A stretch of 64,000 bases of DNA, taken from Gliomastix tumulicola. Lineage: Eukaryota; Ascomycota; Sordariomycetes; Hypocreales; Bionectriaceae. The stretch's first letter is position 1, and every line of letters starts with the position of its first letter. Position numbers and translations under genes: made by a program. Shown piece by piece: positions 10,861-22,379 of this stretch. The stretch is from the NCBI GenBank assembly GCA_001599755.1, contig BCHX01000009.1:709096-773095 (forward strand), written 5' to 3'. The notes under the pieces are model-generated. The model ran no database searches and was not told the origin of the DNA. It saw nothing but the letters and a program-made list of their open reading frames with translations.

Positions 10861-11772
10861 TTAACTGTTCACAACATCGGCCACCACCTTTTCGTAGTCT
10901 TCATCTTCAAAGCCCAGGAGGTCCATGGCAAATTCGTCCCGCTGTGTCCAGTCGGCGTAGAGGGTTCCTATGGCAAACACCAGGTCTTCGTTGGCCATAA
11001 AATCTCCAGCATCTGCCTTGGCCCTGCGCTCATTGATGAACTCTCCGGAGTCGTAGTCGTTCACCGTCCACTTGGTCCCAGTAGCCTTCTCGAGAGCCTG
11101 CACGAGTTGTAGCTGAGAAATGCAGAAGCTCTGGATGAAGAGAGTCTTGTTGCGAACAGCTTCGTCGCCATGAAGCTTCAAGATCCGCACCACGGCCTCT
11201 GCGACTCGCGTCAGCGTCGTAGCCGAGGCTCTGTGCTTGCCGCCGTCGAGGATATCGATTGTGTGCTTGGCCAGGTCGGCGCGGTACAGATGTTCCTTCA
11301 AGCTCCATTCGAAGAAATGCCCGCACACGATGCCCGTCCACGTGAAATTCGGGTTTTCCTCTGCGAGCTTCTGCACGCGCCGGCTGACGGTAAGCTTGCT
11401 GCGGTATAGCTTGACAAGCTCCTGGGCTGGGGCACTCTCGGCATCCACGCTGCCGAAATCGGCGGGCATAACGTGCTTCACCCCCACGGCGGCAGCGGCC
11501 TCAACGAGCCATAGGTGGGCGTCGAGATCGCGAAGAGGAAATGCGAGAATGAGTGAGTCTTGGCCCTGCAGGGCATTGACCAGAGAGTCGTGGGTGAAGC
11601 CGTCGTCGACTGTGAGGACCTTGACCTGAGAAGAGGGGTAGCTGGGCTTGGATGACGAGCTCGCGCGCTGTATGATGCTGACATTGAACAGGCCACTTGC
11701 GACGAGGCCCGAGACAATTTGGCTTCCAAGAGTTCCGTTTGCGCCGACGACGGCGACTGTTTTGATTGCCAT
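10861..11772 (-). CDS. NmrA-like / isoflavone-reductase-like NAD(P)-binding protein
   Basis: A single-exon gene of 303 aa. The start at 11772 is chosen because MAIKTVAVVGANGTLG begins right at the Rossmann fold and sits in a good Kozak context; the frame is open to 11880 with other ATGs that would add a low-complexity leader. The dinucleotide motif is GANGTLGSQ. HVMPADFGSVD is the segment after strand 5 that is typical of the PCBER/NmrA group. Members are either NADPH-dependent reductases of aromatic substrates or redox-sensing regulators, and sequence alone does not decide between them. The pcaB-like neighbour suggests an aromatic context, which is an inference. Confidence 0.82.
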   Translation of the reverse strand: MAIKTVAVVGANGTLGSQIVSGLVASGLFNVSIIQRASSSSKPSYPSSQVKVLTVDDGFTHDSLVNALQGQDSLILAFPLRDLDAHLWLVEAAAAVGVKHVMPADFGSVDAESAPAQELVKLYRSKLTVSRRVQKLAEENPNFTWTGIVCGHFFEWSLKEHLYRADLAKHTIDILDGGKHRASATTLTRVAEAVVRILKLHGDEAVRNKTLFIQSFCISQLQLVQALEKATGTKWTVNDYDSGEFINERRAKADAGDFMANEDLVFAIGTLYADWTQRDEFAMDLLGFEDEDYEKVVADVVNS

Positions 11773-12521
11773 GGCGCTGGTGTTGTCCCGTGGTCGTGGG
11801 AGGGAATTCGGATGATCTTGCTCTGGTGCTTGTGAGGTGCTGCTGTGAATCATCGTGTTATCCTCCAAACTGCGGGTCACACCACAAAAGACCCATTCCT
11901 ATCTTCGATAAGCCTATTAGATGACGAGAAGCACAGCAGCCTTGGCGCACAGTCAGGGAGGGGCTCCAGTGCACAAGCACAAGCCCATCTAAATCGCTGG
12001 TTGATCATCTTGTCCTGTGAGATAAGATGGATGCAGCGTTATCTGACGACAATTTCATGAATACTGCGCTCAATGAGGCTATTAGGGGATGTAGCGAGTT
12101 ATTGAGCTGCCAAAATAGACGAGTGACCGGCGACGTTGCGTCTTCAAGACTGCGTGACCAAGGTCTTAAAATTCAAGACCTGAACCTGGATGCATTTTCG
12201 GCTTTGAAGGGATGACAGACTAGATTAATGATGCAGAGTGTGTTAGTAGCGTTCCATTTTGCGATATGCACAGAGGTATCTTGCTGCCACAAAGTCGTGC
12301 TGCAGCCAAGACAGCCCAGCTTCACTCCGATTCGACTACCCAGATGGTACAGCTTTTGCTCAACGCCTTGGATATGGGCTGTGGGATTCCACATACTACA
12401 GGCTACAGGTTTTATGCGCACTCTTCTCCAAGATGGACAGAAATTATTAGAACAGTAATCGCCTGAGTTCCATGCGGTTCGAGACCCTCAAGTCTGGACA
12501 AAAGGAAGACACGTATCATTA

Positions 12522-12536
12522 GGCTAAAAGGCTAAA
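12522..12536 (+). promoter_or_regulatory. Tandem GGCTAAA motifs (XlnR/XYR1-type sites)
   Basis: GGCTAAA occurs at 12522-12528 and again at 12530-12536, about 365-380 bp upstream of the CE3-CBM1 start. The xylanase regulators XlnR (Aspergillus) and XYR1 (Trichoderma) are known to bind GGCTAA-type sites. A hemicellulase gene next to a direct repeat of this motif makes the call reasonable. Binding is not shown. Confidence 0.5.
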
Positions 12537-12807
12537 CGTGCCATGCTCTCCCTCCGCTTGCCGAAAGTGTGTGATCACTTGACTCCGCTAGAGGCATCAG
12601 ATTCGCGCGGCTAGAGCAAGAGCCACTGGTGAGCTCTCGATGCAGTATTTGTACTCAAGCACTCGAGAATTCGATTTCGATATTTGACCGGCTTCGCGGA
12701 TAATCGAGGTTCACAATGCACAGGACCAGGGTGGTTCCTCGGTTTTTGTCTTAGACTCATTGCATCCTTCGGAGAGAAGGCCTCCGCGACGACGATATGC
12801 GTAGCAG

Positions 12808-12815
12808 TATAAATA
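12808..12815 (+). promoter_or_regulatory. TATA box of the CE3 esterase gene
   Basis: TATAAATA lies 86 bp upstream of the esterase ATG at 12901, a usual distance for a strongly inducible fungal gene. Confidence 0.5.
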
Positions 12816-12900
12816 ATCTCACGTAGTCGGGGTCATGCCTCTGATACGAATACATTCAGGCCACTTATCATTGATACCCGCGCAAGGAAACTGGGGCAAG

Positions 12901-13866
12901 ATGAAGTTCTCAACACTGCTGCTAGGGACCGGCCTTCTGGCTGGTAACGCCGCCCAGGCAGTCAAAGTCAGTAAGTGCAACAGCCATACGCACGACGTTA
13001 AGCTCAACCCGTAGCCTAACCTTGGCATGCAGTGCTCCTTGGCGACTCGATCACTGAAATCAGCTGCTGGAGAACGCTGGTCTGGAATCAGATCACCTCT
13101 GCCGGCTTGGCCAGCAATGTTGACTTCGTCGGCACCATGAGCAATCTCCAGAGCAAGTGCACAAGGCCTGCAAACTTTGATCCGAATCACGAAGGACACT
13201 CTGGCTGGCAGGCGTACGACATTGCCAGAAACAACATCGTTGGCTGGGTTCAAAACACGAAACCCGACGTTGTCCAGTTCATGCTCGGCACTAACGATGC
13301 TGTGAGCGGTGGACGGAGTGTTCAGACGATCCTCGACGCGTACACAACGATGCTCAACGCCATGCGTGCTGCGAATCCGAACGTTAAAGTGATTGTACGT
13401 CCATTGAGAGTGCTGGCCTCTGGAACATGATCTAATCAGCGAGCTGCAGGTTGACAAACTTATTCCAACCCGTTATAACGACGCCACCATCGAAGCTCTC
13501 AACTCCGCTATCCCAGGCTGGGTCCAGCAACGTACCACTGCGCAATCACCTATTGTTGTGGCTGACTGCTCACGCGCAGCGGGGTTTACCGATGCCATGT
13601 TTGAAGATGCCCTCCATCCAAATCTGCAGGGAGATCAGTTCATGGCGGGAAAGATTGGTCCTCCGCTCATTCAGTTTATCAAAGACGTTCAGGGAGGCGG
13701 CGGCACTAATCCTCCCCTGACTACCACTTCCAGCACTCCGCAGCCTACTGGAGGACCATGTGCCGCTCTCTGGGGCCAGTGTGGCGGACAAGGCTGGACG
13801 GGACCGACATGCTGCTCTCAGGGTACCTGCAAGGTATCGAACCAGTGGTATTCGCAATGTGTGTAG
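12901..13866 (+). CDS. Secreted SGNH esterase with C-terminal CBM1 (CE3 acetylxylan esterase-like)
   Basis: Exons 12901-12970, 13033-13394 and 13450-13866 give 282 aa. The signal peptide is about MKFSTLLLGTGLLAGNAAQA. The catalytic domain has the SGNH block 1 LLGDSIT directly after the signal peptide, the Asn block MLGTNDA and the C-terminal D-x2-H in DALHPNLQGD. A Gly/Pro/Thr linker (GGGGTNPPLTTTSSTPQPTGG) leads to a CBM1 with its regular cysteines (WGQCGGQGWTGPTCC and CKVSNQWYSQC). CE3 members deacetylate xylan, and the cellulose-binding module would hold the enzyme at the plant cell wall. Other SGNH esterase roles remain possible. Both joins are phase-consistent (KVMLLGDSIT and VKVIVDKLIP). 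The gene converges with the TRI12-like exporter gene. Confidence 0.9.
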
Positions 13867-14149
13867 ATATTTGGTTGAAAATTCATCATATATTGAGTCA
13901 CTTTCGAGGTCACTGGCGCTCTAATTCAAAGTCAAGGAGCCGAAGATTTGTTGCTATCAGCTCGATGAGAATACCGATGTATAGATGCTAGGTGATGGCT
14001 CCTAAGCGACCCTTCATAGCACTGATTAGTGAGTTTTACTGTGACACTGTTAAACGATGAAAGGGTGCATCAAAGTGAAAGAACAAACGAGCGGTCATAC
14101 ACCTCAAGACTCGAGCTAACCTGCTGACTTCCCTAGCCGCATTGACCCT

Positions 14150-16377
14150 TCAAGCGGCAGCCTTCTCGACAAGCATCGCATCTCTCCTCTTGACTTCATC
14201 TTTGGTGATCACAGCACGCTGGTTGTTCTTCTTGCTCCTGTCCGTGCTGACGGTACAAGCCGCTGCGACTGTGGCGAGCACTCCAAAGGCAATCGCCACC
14301 AAGTAAACGAGCCTGAACCCTTGAACGTACGAATCTCTCGCAGCTTCTATGGCTTGATCAACTAGCTCCGGCGTTGCGCCTGACACGGCCTCGTATGCCG
14401 CTCGAGTGTTTTTGGCCGCTGCAGCAATGAGCTGCTGAAGCAAGCTATCCGTGACCTCCATCCCTGAGGCCTCTATGGCACCAGTCATACGGGAGGGAAG
14501 TGCCTCGCTGAATCGATTGGAGTAGATGGCAGTGTAAATAGCCGTTGCCACAGCGCCGCCGAAGAGTCGGAATGTACCGGCAAGGCCGACTGCGATGCCC
14601 CTGAGGAGTATCACTGTTAGCCAAAGTCGCACGAGGGAGGGTATCTGCGTCTCAACTGCTGGCCCGCCCAGGCCAAGTTTACGCGATAGGCCTTCACTCA
14701 CAGATCTGTTTGGTCATCGAGTCCGAAGGACAGCATAGTGAACGATAGCAGCTGAGGCGGGGTGATAGTAGTGGCGGCAAGGACGACGGTAATGATGGCT
14801 TGGGTTTTAGATTCAGCCGTCACGGAGGCCATGGAGCCAATAAGCGCGGTCTGAACCACGGTGAATCCCACGAGCTGCCACTTCTCATGGTGAAGGCGGG
14901 GGCAGATGAAGCATGTGATGAGCCCGGCCACTGTAAGTCGGGATGGGAAGTCAGCAAGCATCAGCAATGAATCGATCAGTCTTGTAAGTGAGTGGTAGAG
15001 AGTGAGAACATACGCCAGGTACCGCACGAAAAGATGATTGCATACACGCCGCGCATCACTGTGGCGCCTTCTGGAATGAAGAAGGCCTGTGACTGGCGAG
15101 GCCAGAGGACATTCATGCTGTAATAGAGCATGCCGCCAACAAAGCAAACGACGATGACCATGTCGAATCTAAAAGCATAGTGCCATGGTTAGCCCTCAAT
15201 CCCCAGAATATCGCCTGACCCAGGTGAGCGTTGGACAAGACGACATGTAACTTACTCTCGGACTCTCTTGAATAGCTTCGGAGGGAATAGGGGATATTGA
15301 AGATCGGCGTACGCACACCAGAAGCCCACGGCGATAAAGCAGCATCCGCCGACAATGATTGGTGCGAGGGTACCTGCGTGTGTCCATGGGTATGTGCGGC
15401 CGCCGAAGTTGACTCCAATGAGGAAGAGAGCACCTCCAGACAGGAAGAGAAACACCCCGACCCAGTCCATCTGCTTCACAAGCTGCCACCGTGTCTTCCC
15501 GTCCTCCCGATGCTTCATCTCAAAATCAGGTGGATTGTAAAAGAAGAAAAGAACGAGGAACGCGGCGCAGTGGAAGGAAAATAGATACCAGTACGCACCG
15601 CGCCAGCCAATGTCCTGGAAAGCGATGAAGCAGTATGCAATAACAGGACTGGAGAAGGCGATGGCAAGGCTGACATCCAGACCACCAACAGCGGCTATTC
15701 GGTGCCGGTTGGGGACAAGCTCCTGGACACAAGCATAGCAAAGCTCCTGAAACCCAGCGCCAACGCCAAAGAGAGCACCAGAGGCGATCATCTGGTTGAT
15801 GGAGCGGCCGTTGGCACCGACAAGCGCTCCACATATCGAGATGATGGCGCCTGTCATCATGAAATAGCGACGCCCAAAGATGTCTGACAGGCGGCCGCCA
15901 ATCGAGACAATCATCGAAGCCCCAAAGGTCCAGTTGAGGGTGATCCAAGTCGAGTTGGGGTCTGGGCCTAGCTCGGCGTTGATCATGGGCAGAGTGGTAG
16001 CTGGGATCAACATGGACCTGTTGTTTGGATCGACGTCCTCGTCAGAAGCCATTGAAGGACAAATAAACTGTCATATACGTAGACTGGTGTGTACTCACAT
16101 GATGTAGGCGTTTATCTGACCGCACATGGCCTGAGGAACCCGGTCAGTAGTGTTTTCAGCTGCTGGGTGCTTGGCATGTCCGAAGGTACGAGAAGCCTAC
16201 AATATAAGCCATAATGATCTCTTTGTTGAGCTTGCCTGAGTCCGGATCTTCGTCGGCCGTGGGCGTGACGGAAATATCAGCATTCTCCATCTCTTGGAGG
16301 CGAGTCTCCTTCTCAATTGTGTCTGTCTGATACAGGCCAGACGCCGACGCCTGCGGCTGGAACTCGGTGATAGCCAT
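14150..16377 (-). CDS. MFS transporter, TRI12 / fungal drug-efflux type (14-TM)
   Basis: A plasma-membrane exporter. Six exons, 16377-16201, 16130-16099, 16017-15256, 15168-15014, 14930-14702 and 14600-14150, give 601 aa. One exon is only 32 nt and builds part of TM1 (AMCGQINAYIM). MFS marks include the motif A-like loop GGRLSDIFGRRYF after TM2 and the TM4-5 stretch GAGFQELCYACVQELVPNR, which is characteristic of the TRI12-type family (PF06609). The central cytosolic loop (PPDFEMKHREDGKTRWQLVKQMD) and the C-terminal pair of helices also fit. Substrates of this family range from siderophores and drugs to secondary metabolites; none can be assigned here, and no toxin cluster was seen in the window. 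It is head-to-head with the NmrA-like gene at 17035. Confidence 0.88.
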
Positions 16378-17034
16378 GACTGTTGACCGATTTGAGACCT
16401 CGAGAATGTTAGGGTAGCATCAGCGGGGGCTATGGCAAACACCTGAAGTGGCGAAGTGGGCAGCTTTAAAGGCCTGGGACGTTGGAGGAGGAAGGCCCTG
16501 GACGCAAGGCATCGCTCCTTAAGACGCGAATACGAACATCTCCTTCCCCCATTGGTCTTCTCCTTCGGGAGCGAATATCCATCCCTGAGTTGGAAAGAAG
16601 CAAGTAAGTATGAGCTAAATACCTACAGGGGGCAGGAATACATCGAAATCATGGAATGTGCAGCCCCGAAGATCATCAAACCGTCTGAATCTGGGGAATC
16701 GGGGAACAAGCAGCATGTCCCCAGCTCGGTGTTAGTGGACTGTGGGGGAGTTCCCCCGCAAAAGCTTCTCCGAGTGACAACTGTTGGGCGAGGGGCCACC
16801 CCCTGACGTGACTCCAAGATGATAGGCGCCTTGTAGTTACTTGGTGATTTGGAGATGATGGAGGATAAAGATATCATGGTGCCAAGGCAGCGCGGAAATC
16901 ATGACCCGCCGCCCATGGCCGCCGCTGGTTATCAGCAGTGCACAGGACACGTCTCAACACCAACTGACATTCCGACACTGTGCAATTCCTTCGCTGCAGC
17001 ATCCAAGAGAACAAGAGAAAGAGAGAGAAACATC
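16378..17034. other. Divergent intergenic region (exporter / NmrA-like gene)
   Basis: This 657 bp region lies between the starts of the TRI12-like exporter and the NmrA-like gene. A purine-rich GAGAAAGAGAGAGAAA tract immediately precedes the 17035 ATG and probably belongs to its 5' leader. No other gene is supported. Confidence 0.45.
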
Positions 17035-17964
17035 ATGAAACAGGTTGTCGTGTTCGGGGCGTCTGGTGTGCAGGGAGTCGCGCAGGTCGCGGCTCTCGTG
17101 CGCGCTGGATACAAGCCAGTCGCTGTTAGCCGCACGCCACAGCCGATTGAAATCGATGGCCAGTCTGTCGAGACGTTTCCTGCCGATTTCTCAGACGAGC
17201 CCGCCCTTCAAAGGGTGTTGAACGGGCCCGATATTGTCTTCCTCAATCTTCCATCCACCTCATTCCAGGCGGCCGAACCTGTCCTTGCTGGCGCCCGAAC
17301 CATCGCCAAAGCGGCCAAATCCTCACCAACACTCAGGCTGGTCATTTTCAATACCAGCATGCCTGTTCCAGAGCAGAAGGACGGCATCAAGGCTCGGGAC
17401 GACAGGGTCGAGATCCGCGCAATTCTCCGCGACAGTGGCCTGCCTGTGATCTGCATCCAACCAGTCGTCTTCCTCGACAATCTTCTCGAAGGCTGGGCGT
17501 ATCCTCCCATAGCTGACAGACAAACCATCGTCTACTGTCACAAACCTGACCTTGAGGTGTCATGGATTTGCCATCATGACGTCGCGCAGCTCATGATTGC
17601 TGCCATCAGCCGGCCAGACCTCGCGGGCCAGAACATCCCGGTGGGCGGCCCTGAGACTGTCCGCCTCGAGGAACTAGCCGAGAGGCTCTCGGACGGTTGG
17701 GAACGGCCCATGGCATTCGAGAACCAAACCGTTGACGACTTCTGCCACAAAATCAGTATCGCCATGCAGGGGCGTGCGGGCATTGACGCTGACCGCATCG
17801 TCAAGCAGATGCACAAGGCGTATACGTACTACAACGAAGCGCCAGAAAAGCCTTTCAAGGTCGACATGAGACACGTTCTGAGAGAGTTGCCTGTTTCACT
17901 CACACCATTGGCCGAGTGGGCAAGAACGACAAAACATCGGCTACCTCCACCTTTGACGCTGTAA
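17035..17964 (+). CDS. NmrA-like family NAD(P)-binding protein
   Basis: A single-exon gene of 309 aa. The frame is open from 16849, but the ATG at 17035 opens exactly at the Rossmann motif (VVVFGASGVQGVAQVAAL) and follows a purine-rich leader. GASGVQG is the GxxGxxG dinucleotide motif; PADFSDEPAL and the NTSMPVPEQ region fit the NmrA/HSCARG group. The active-site Tyr-x3-Lys of classical SDRs is not evident, as is normal for NmrA-like proteins. A redox sensor or a reductase are both possible. It is one of three NAD(P)-binding Rossmann genes in the window and is not a close copy of the others. It converges with the GH115 gene, about 330 bp between stop codons. Confidence 0.82.
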   Translation: MKQVVVFGASGVQGVAQVAALVRAGYKPVAVSRTPQPIEIDGQSVETFPADFSDEPALQRVLNGPDIVFLNLPSTSFQAAEPVLAGARTIAKAAKSSPTLRLVIFNTSMPVPEQKDGIKARDDRVEIRAILRDSGLPVICIQPVVFLDNLLEGWAYPPIADRQTIVYCHKPDLEVSWICHHDVAQLMIAAISRPDLAGQNIPVGGPETVRLEELAERLSDGWERPMAFENQTVDDFCHKISIAMQGRAGIDADRIVKQMHKAYTYYNEAPEKPFKVDMRHVLRELPVSLTPLAEWARTTKHRLPPPLTL

Positions 17965-18296
17965 GGTAATATTGCGAGGCTGTCTATATTCAACGGTTGG
18001 ACACGCGGTCCCGATGGATATGTGCGGCGAGCCAACTTGAGTCCCTAGCCGAATAGTCTTGCATGAGTCTAATATACATCTTCCTGTAATGGCACGGCCA
18101 AAAAGAAAGGACAGGCGACAACAAATGAAATCATCGCTGATGTTGCTGATATTACTACCTACTTCCGAGAAAGGGTATAACATAATGCTTGAGCTCGCCA
18201 TAACTGAGGCTCCGGTCAAGCCTACGTAAGCTGGTACCTCGTGACAATATTCAGCCAGAAGGAAGGCTGAGTGTCCAGCACATGACAGGCTCAAGT

Positions 18297-21200
18297 TCAA
18301 GGACTAGCAGAGACTGCGCGGCGGCAGCTCGGTTTTGTCCGTGTCCAACTCTCTGGTGGTCCCAAAGCTGTTGAGTGATATCCTCCCAAATCTAGTGCAA
18401 CCTTCTGAAGTACCACGCCAGGCTCGAGTAGCCAAAGCGATAGTTTGTGAGCTCCAGGTTCAATAGCGGCTCCAAGCTGAATTATAGATGTCCAACCGTT
18501 CTCAACGACTGCTTTACTCCACGCGGCGCCTTCTTTATACGGAGGGTCGGCTGGAACTGGCCTCACCGTCACTGGCTCGCTGTCGTCGATCGAGTACGCA
18601 AACTTGATCCAACGGGTAGGGTCATGGTTGTGAGACGAGCCCAGGTACACGATGAGTCTTGGAGAAGTAGAAGTAGTAGTGGTGTAGATCGAGTACGTCA
18701 ACGCTGGCCCATCTGCAGGGTTCTGCGTTGCCATCGTCACAGGCCACGCCTTTACTGCTGACTTCGTTCGGCCGTAGTGAGGGATCTTGACGTAGGATAC
18801 GCCATTCTTTTCCTGTGCGGCGGAATAATGGGCTGCTTCGATAGAGATGACTCCATTTGACTCGACAAAGCCCGGGAAGTCGGCAGGAATCGAGGTTTTG
18901 TTGACTGGAAGGATCAATAACGCTTCGGAATCACCGCTGCCACTGACAGTAAGTTGGACCAGGGAAAGGCCCTCAGGAGCTTCTTCCCAGTCAACGGTAA
19001 TCGCACTTCGGACGTCGAGACCATCTCCAGAGGGCCCAACAGAGCCCTTTTGGTTTGAAACCGCCACGTATGAGACGTTCGAATTGATGGCGTAGGACGT
19101 CGTGGAGTTCTCTCTCGAGAAAATATCGACGTACCGCGATTCAGTTGGGGGCATGAAAGGGTCAACTGAGCGGAGATTCAGGGAGTCAACATCCGGAAAC
19201 ACAGCTGTGCTGCCTTGAATAGCCACACCAAAGGACCCAGGGACAGTAGGCTCTCCAAGATCTCGCACGCTCGGCATAATGTTCGCGTTGTTAGGCGGGT
19301 CGTTCCATGATGTGTAGCCAATGTGCACCTGATCAACGAAAGATGCCCACTTGCCTCCGTTGAGGCTATGGTATCGGTCTGTGATTTCCGCATCTTGTGC
19401 AAATGCGTCTCGTGCCTCTTGCGCCAGAACGTTGGTGCTTGCCCGGCCCTGCTGGTAGTAAAGAGCATTCAGTGCCGCCTTGGTGTACAGTTCCACCACG
19501 GTCTTTCCTGCCAGAATCGGATGCAGGACCATTTGAAAGAAGGCTATGCGAGTTTTGTCATCAAGACCATTGTATATCGTCTCTGCGTCGCTGAGGAGAA
19601 GTTCCCACGAAGCCAGGTTTCGCTCGGCTTCATCATAATGAACCGTACTGAAAGCAAAGGGAAGGTTGCTCAGCAGTTCGTACTTCCGTCGTCCCACCAA
19701 GATGCCATATTGGTTCATGACAGCAGCCGTGCTACTGGCTACCTCAGAGCCGAACTCCGAGGCCGCCCAGCGCTTGAGCCACTCCGTTGTCGCTTCGGGG
19801 CTGCTATGCCGTTCCATGTCGTACGCCATGTCCATGAACTGAGTAAGGGGGATTTCCTAGATCACTATTAGCACGTGAAAAAAAACCTATACTTCCAAGC
19901 TTGGTCTCACCAATGGTTTTAGATCCCCAACATTCGCGATCCAAATTGTTCTCGCGTTCTTGTTGTAGGCGAGATGCATCTGCTCCCATGTCTTGACCAG
20001 CTGGATGGTGTTGATCCATTTGTAACTGCGGGGAGCTCCCACGTAATCAAAGTGATAATACACACCAGCTCCAGCAGCTCGATCGGTCTCGTTGGCAATT
20101 GGCACGCGGATGATATTTCCGGAGTTGTCGTCGGTCCAAAGGAGAGTCACTGAATCCGGGACCTCGAGGCCGGCTGCGTAATATTCGCTGACTTCCTGTA
20201 CAAACGGTCAACTGCTGCTCAACAAGTGCATCTGTCTTGTGACTGACCTTATACAGCACCCAGGTTTGGGGGATGTCCCCAACATCGCTGGTATTAAAGG
20301 CCTCTGACAGCAGGGACTGTTGGACTTGAATGAGATCCTCCAAGTCTTGAGCAGTCAACGTTGGGGACGCAGCATCGCCCTTCCCCCTCATCCCCATCGT
20401 CCACATTGTATCCCAGCCCTTTGCTCGATCAATGCCTTCCTGGAAGAACTTGACAACACCAGCTTCATTCTCTCTCCAATCCCAGTCGCCTTCAAGGAAC
20501 CTGTTTTGCTCACTCTCAGACCTGGCCATTGGCTCGTGATGACTGGTACCCATGATAACGCCATATTCATTGGCAAGAGGCCCGCTCTTTGGGTCGTCAA
20601 CGTAGAATGACTTCCCCCACATGGCTGGCCAGATGTAGTTGCCTTTGAGTCGAAGGCACAGTTCGAATACCAGGCTGTAAAGATCGCTGTTGAACCTTCC
20701 GAAGTTGGCGGTCACCCAGCCCAAAAGCGCCGGGTTTTCGTCGTTGATGAAGAAGCCGCGGTACTTGACAGAGGGTGACTTTTGACGTTTCCCTGCGGGT
20801 GAAACCCAGACATCGGTCTTGGTTTTGACAGGTACATCCGCCCACCAGTACCAAGGCGAGACTCCCATTTGCTCAGATAGATCATAGAGGCCGTATATCG
20901 TGCCTCGCCGGTCACTACCGGCAATTGCAAGAGCCCATGCGGTGCCGTTGAACGGGTTCTCGACGATGCGGCTGGCATAAGATTCCCACTCTCCCTCAAC
21001 TCCTGACACGTCGAGTTTTCCCTCGGAAATCAATCCATCTATGAGACTCGAGTGGCCGATCGTCCCAGCGATAATGATCGGCTGGCTTGTGTCCGGTGCT
21101 TCGGTCGAAACTGTCACGGTGCCGTTGACCCCGACTACACGCCCAAAGTCTCGTGCAACATCCTTTGCCGTTCGTTCGACACCCAGAGCCTCGTTCGGGG

Positions 21201-21330
21201 CAACGCGGATGTTTGGTGCAACAGATGTGTCCGCAAGTTTAAACTCGCTCCCTCCTGGGTGAAAGATTAACTGCCCATGGGTGAGCGCAGCCACCTGAAG
21301 CAAAGAGATTAGCTGATAGAGCACCCTCAT
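18297..21330 (-). CDS. GH115 xylan alpha-1,2-glucuronidase, secreted
   Basis: It removes (4-O-methyl)glucuronic acid from xylan, including internal residues. Exons 21330-20248, 20195-19911 and 19856-18297 give 975 aa, a usual length for the family. The frame is open to 21384, but the ATG at 21330 starts a signal peptide (MRVLYQLISLLQVAALTHG). Domain order seen: an N-terminal domain with DLSEQMGVSPWYWWADVPV, the barrel with YRGFFINDENP, NYIWPAMWGKSF and GTSHHEPM, then LLWTDDNSGN, helical regions, and a C-terminal beta domain ending LGGYHSTALGPPES (GH115_C type). Joins (VLYK|EVSEYY and DLKPL|EIPLTQF) are in frame. The promoter has GGCTAA motifs on both strands within 340 bp. With the CE3 esterase it forms a glucuronoxylan-debranching pair. 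Confidence 0.95.
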
Positions 21331-21542
21331 CTTGGACAATACCGATCGATGAACTGTTCTTGTGGGAGAAACCCATCGGCTCATGATGAGAGCCCTCCTA
21401 CTCTCCTATAAAGAACTTTAATCGCTTCACATTCCCCCATCGGTAAGTCTAGAATATCTCTAATTACTCATCCCCCGCACAACGATGCGCCAATATTGCC
21501 GGAATCACACTCTCCTTTCCTCAATTTAGCAAGTGAATATTT

Positions 21543-21661
21543 GGCTAAATTGGATGCAGCAGTACTCTCCACTCCTCTGAACATTCCGACTCGTCCGGAA
21601 GAGGTGGGTGGTTTTCCTGATCTATTTATCCAGAATTTTACCTCAGTCAAACCAATTAGCC
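21543..21661. promoter_or_regulatory. GGCTAA motifs upstream of GH115
   Basis: GGCTAAA lies on the + strand at 21543-21549, and GGCTAA on the - strand at 21661-21656. These are about 215 and 330 bp upstream of the GH115 start, in opposite orientations. The motif is that of XlnR/XYR1 sites. This is a sequence match only. Confidence 0.4.
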
Positions 21662-22360
21662 GGTATCAGCTTCCCCAGATTCTTCTTCAGCTCTTCTCTA
21701 TAACTCAGTACCAGCCAGGCATAGGACTTCGCGTGGGCAACGAAGCCTAGACCAGGATAACGGGGTTCAAAAATCTTCGGATCTTCTGGTATCTTGAATG
21801 GAGCCTCAGGGTATGATTACTAGGATATGCGAATTCGGTCAAGGTTTCAGTGCATCACACTCAAATGAGAGGTTGCAACGACAATCTCAGGTGCACATTT
21901 CCTTGTCGCCACATGTACTACGTCAATGAGCTGAGCAAAATTCTTGGGGACGAGGTCATCACACACGTTGGTCGTCAGAAACGGCTGACCAAATCCGATA
22001 CATTAACAACAGATGACGACAGGTGACGCATGAATCTGAGTGAGACAACTGCCAATCCGATCCATCGTGGGATGACAAACCCCCCATACCGCCCTCATGG
22101 CCCAGAATTTTAAGCTGGGCAAGGACAAGGGAGTTCGGCATGAACAGCGCGAAGCCGATTAGACGTCGTGAACGTCAAGACTGCCCAATTCTTGTTTTGG
22201 GTGGTTACGCAGTGTCTGGCAAGACTCTCGCCGTGCCATATGCCTCAAAGTAGCGTACGAGGTATAAGAGCCTGGTCATACAATACATATGAGAAGAGCC
22301 AGAGCAATCCCAAGTCAGCCCAACTGTGGTAGAGTGGGCGCAGGATGACGATTGGCCGTG

Positions 22361-22379
22361 ACGCGTGTGACTGACGCGT
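22361..22379 (+). promoter_or_regulatory. Two ACGCGT motifs 13 bp apart
   Basis: The short direct repeat GACGCGTGTGA appears twice, giving ACGCGT at 22361-22366 and 22374-22379. ACGCGT is the MluI-cell-cycle-box core bound by MBF-type factors in yeasts. It lies 1.8 kb from the transporter gene, so a role is uncertain. Confidence 0.25.

Larger units (their letters stand above)
11773..12900. other. Intergenic promoter region of the CE3 esterase
   Basis: This 1.1 kb region separates the divergent NmrA-like gene and the esterase gene. It holds two tandem GGCTAAA motifs at 12522-12536 and a TATA box at 12808. No further coding sequence is supported; open frames near 12030-12460 have no recognisable protein features. 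Confidence 0.5.

Noticed and set aside
16018..16052. ATG at 16052 as start of the TRI12-like transporter.
   Set aside because: These codons lie in an intron (GTGAGT...CAACAG); joining the upstream exons restores the first transmembrane helix.
14150..16377. Reading the TRI12-like exporter as part of a toxin biosynthesis cluster.
   Set aside because: No synthase, terpene cyclase or other pathway gene lies nearby; the family includes many general exporters.
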